Assembly (NCBI RefSeq): GCF_021213805.1
Contig: NZ_JAJQJI010000001.1
Span: 441,944-505,943, forward strand
Direction of reading: 5' to 3'
Origin: Mycobacterium sp. MYCO198283
GTDB taxonomy: Bacteria > Actinomycetota > Actinomycetes > Mycobacteriales > Mycobacteriaceae
Length of the DNA stretch: 64,000 bases
Shown: in pieces, positions 63,613 to 64,000 of the stretch
Position numbering within the stretch: the first letter of the stretch is position 1
How the letters are laid out: each line of letters begins with the position of its first letter
Position numbers and translations under genes: made by a program
The notes under the pieces: model-generated
The model's database searches: none
Seen by the model: only the letters and a program-made list of their open reading frames with translations
Told to the model about the DNA's origin: nothing

Positions 63613-64000
63613 TCAGGCGGGTTGAAAGGCGAACGTGACGATCTCGTTGCCGTCGGCGTCGGTGGTGAACGGGATCATCGTCAGCTCGACAGGCATACCG
63701 AACTGCAGCTTGGCCGGGTCGTTCTCGGTGAGCCGGCCCTCGACACGCACCAGATCACCCAGCTGCACGAGCCCGACGCCGAACGGCACGAAGTCCTTGC
63801 CGGTGGGCCCGGCATAGGGCGGTCCGGGCGGGAAGCCCTGCGTCGTCCAGGCGATCAGCGTGCCGGTGCGCGGCAGCGTCACGTCGCTCATCTCCGCCTT
63901 GCTGCACTTCGGGCAGCGCGGCTGCGAGGGGAACACGGTGGCCGAGCAGTGGCCGCACGTGCTGCCGATGAGCTGCGGGTTGTCGTCAGGCCACGTGGAG
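63613..64000 (-). CDS. DUF35 / zinc-ribbon OB-fold acyl-CoA-binding protein (5' end outside window)
   Basis: The frame is open to the window edge, so the gene begins beyond 64000. Visible residues carry a rubredoxin-like zinc ribbon, CGHC (about 63950) and CPKC, followed by an OB-fold: TGTLIAWTTQGFPPGPPY, PFGVGLVQLGDLVRVEGRL, and ending VTFAFQPA. An ATG at 63936 would cut off the first CxxC, so it is not the start. DUF35 proteins form complexes with thiolase-fold enzymes such as Ltp2 or hydratases; the adjacent gene is such an enzyme. Confidence 0.85.
   Translation of the reverse strand, partial: STWPDDNPQLIGSTCGHCSATVFPSQPRCPKCSKAEMSDVTLPRTGTLIAWTTQGFPPGPPYAGPTGKDFVPFGVGLVQLGDLVRVEGRLTENDPAKLQFGMPVELTMIPFTTDADGNEIVTFAFQPA

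Overview
The window is high-G+C actinobacterial chromosome, almost certainly from a fast-growing Mycobacterium/Mycolicibacterium species. Diagnostic genes are PrrAB, CtpE, RpfA, SepH, FprB, the CitA/GltA2 citrate synthase pair and the XPB helicase. No PE/PPE genes, tRNA, rRNA, CRISPR array or complete insertion sequence was seen. From about 9.6 to 59.7 kb the gene order and strands follow, inverted, the M. tuberculosis H37Rv stretch from about Rv0910 down to Rv0861c. That comparison, and every Rv number below, is from memory of that genome and not from a search.

Layout. 0-5.1 kb: a catabolic-looking plus-strand operon of a beta-propeller tail, a GntR/UTRA regulator, two acyl-CoA ligases around an SDR dehydrogenase, and a truncated SRPBCC remnant. 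5.1-9.6 kb, minus strand: HAD phosphatase, mannitol dehydrogenase-family oxidoreductase, inositol monophosphatase-family enzyme and a UbiA-like membrane protein. 9.7-16.2 kb, minus strand: echA6, MBL hydrolase, beta-lactamase-like lipoprotein, ctpE and an Rv0909/Rv0910-type antitoxin/toxin pair. 16.5-23.1 kb: DUF4193, a DUF5336 membrane antigen and three overlapping ABC exporter half-transporters, two of which look like a heterodimer. 23.1-26.5 kb: prrAB, an ArfA-like BON lipoprotein without the OmpA domain, FKBP and DUF2630.

26.5-34.7 kb: an inverted-repeat element, an MFS pump in the gltA2 operon, two paralogous TetR regulators, a second MFS, a 33-bp tandem repeat, pdxH, citA and a VOC protein. 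34.7-39.4 kb: an accessory island absent from the remembered reference order (TetR with a double operator, DUF998, XRE/MmyB regulator, SDR, MFS). 39.3-51.3 kb: fprB, an AurF-like diiron protein, serC, sepH, a TrmH methyltransferase, a second inverted-repeat element, DUF2530, SRPBCC, DUF3027, an MFS-like protein, DUF2771, a CPW-type glutathione transferase homologue, cspB and YccF. 51.3-55.7 kb: molybdenum cofactor genes moaA-moaD and moaE-mog-moaC around rpfA. rpfA has a long leader with a CRP-type site, a TAATAT hexamer and a ydaO-type (c-di-AMP) riboswitch. 55.7-59.7 kb: an XPB-associated protein and the XPB/Ercc3 helicase, which has a possible leaderless 10-codon upstream ORF.

59.7-61.4 kb holds the most exotic gene. 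It is a low-G+C single gene with an Mrr-like PD-(D/E)XK nuclease motif at the N-terminus and an AIPR (abortive infection phage resistance) domain, immediately behind the helicase gene. It is the best candidate for a horizontally acquired one-gene defence system. 61.4-64 kb: a proline-rich secreted protein that shares a motif with the RpfA C-terminus, a cupin, a thiolase-fold protein lacking thiolase catalytic residues, and its DUF35 partner, which is cut by the window edge.
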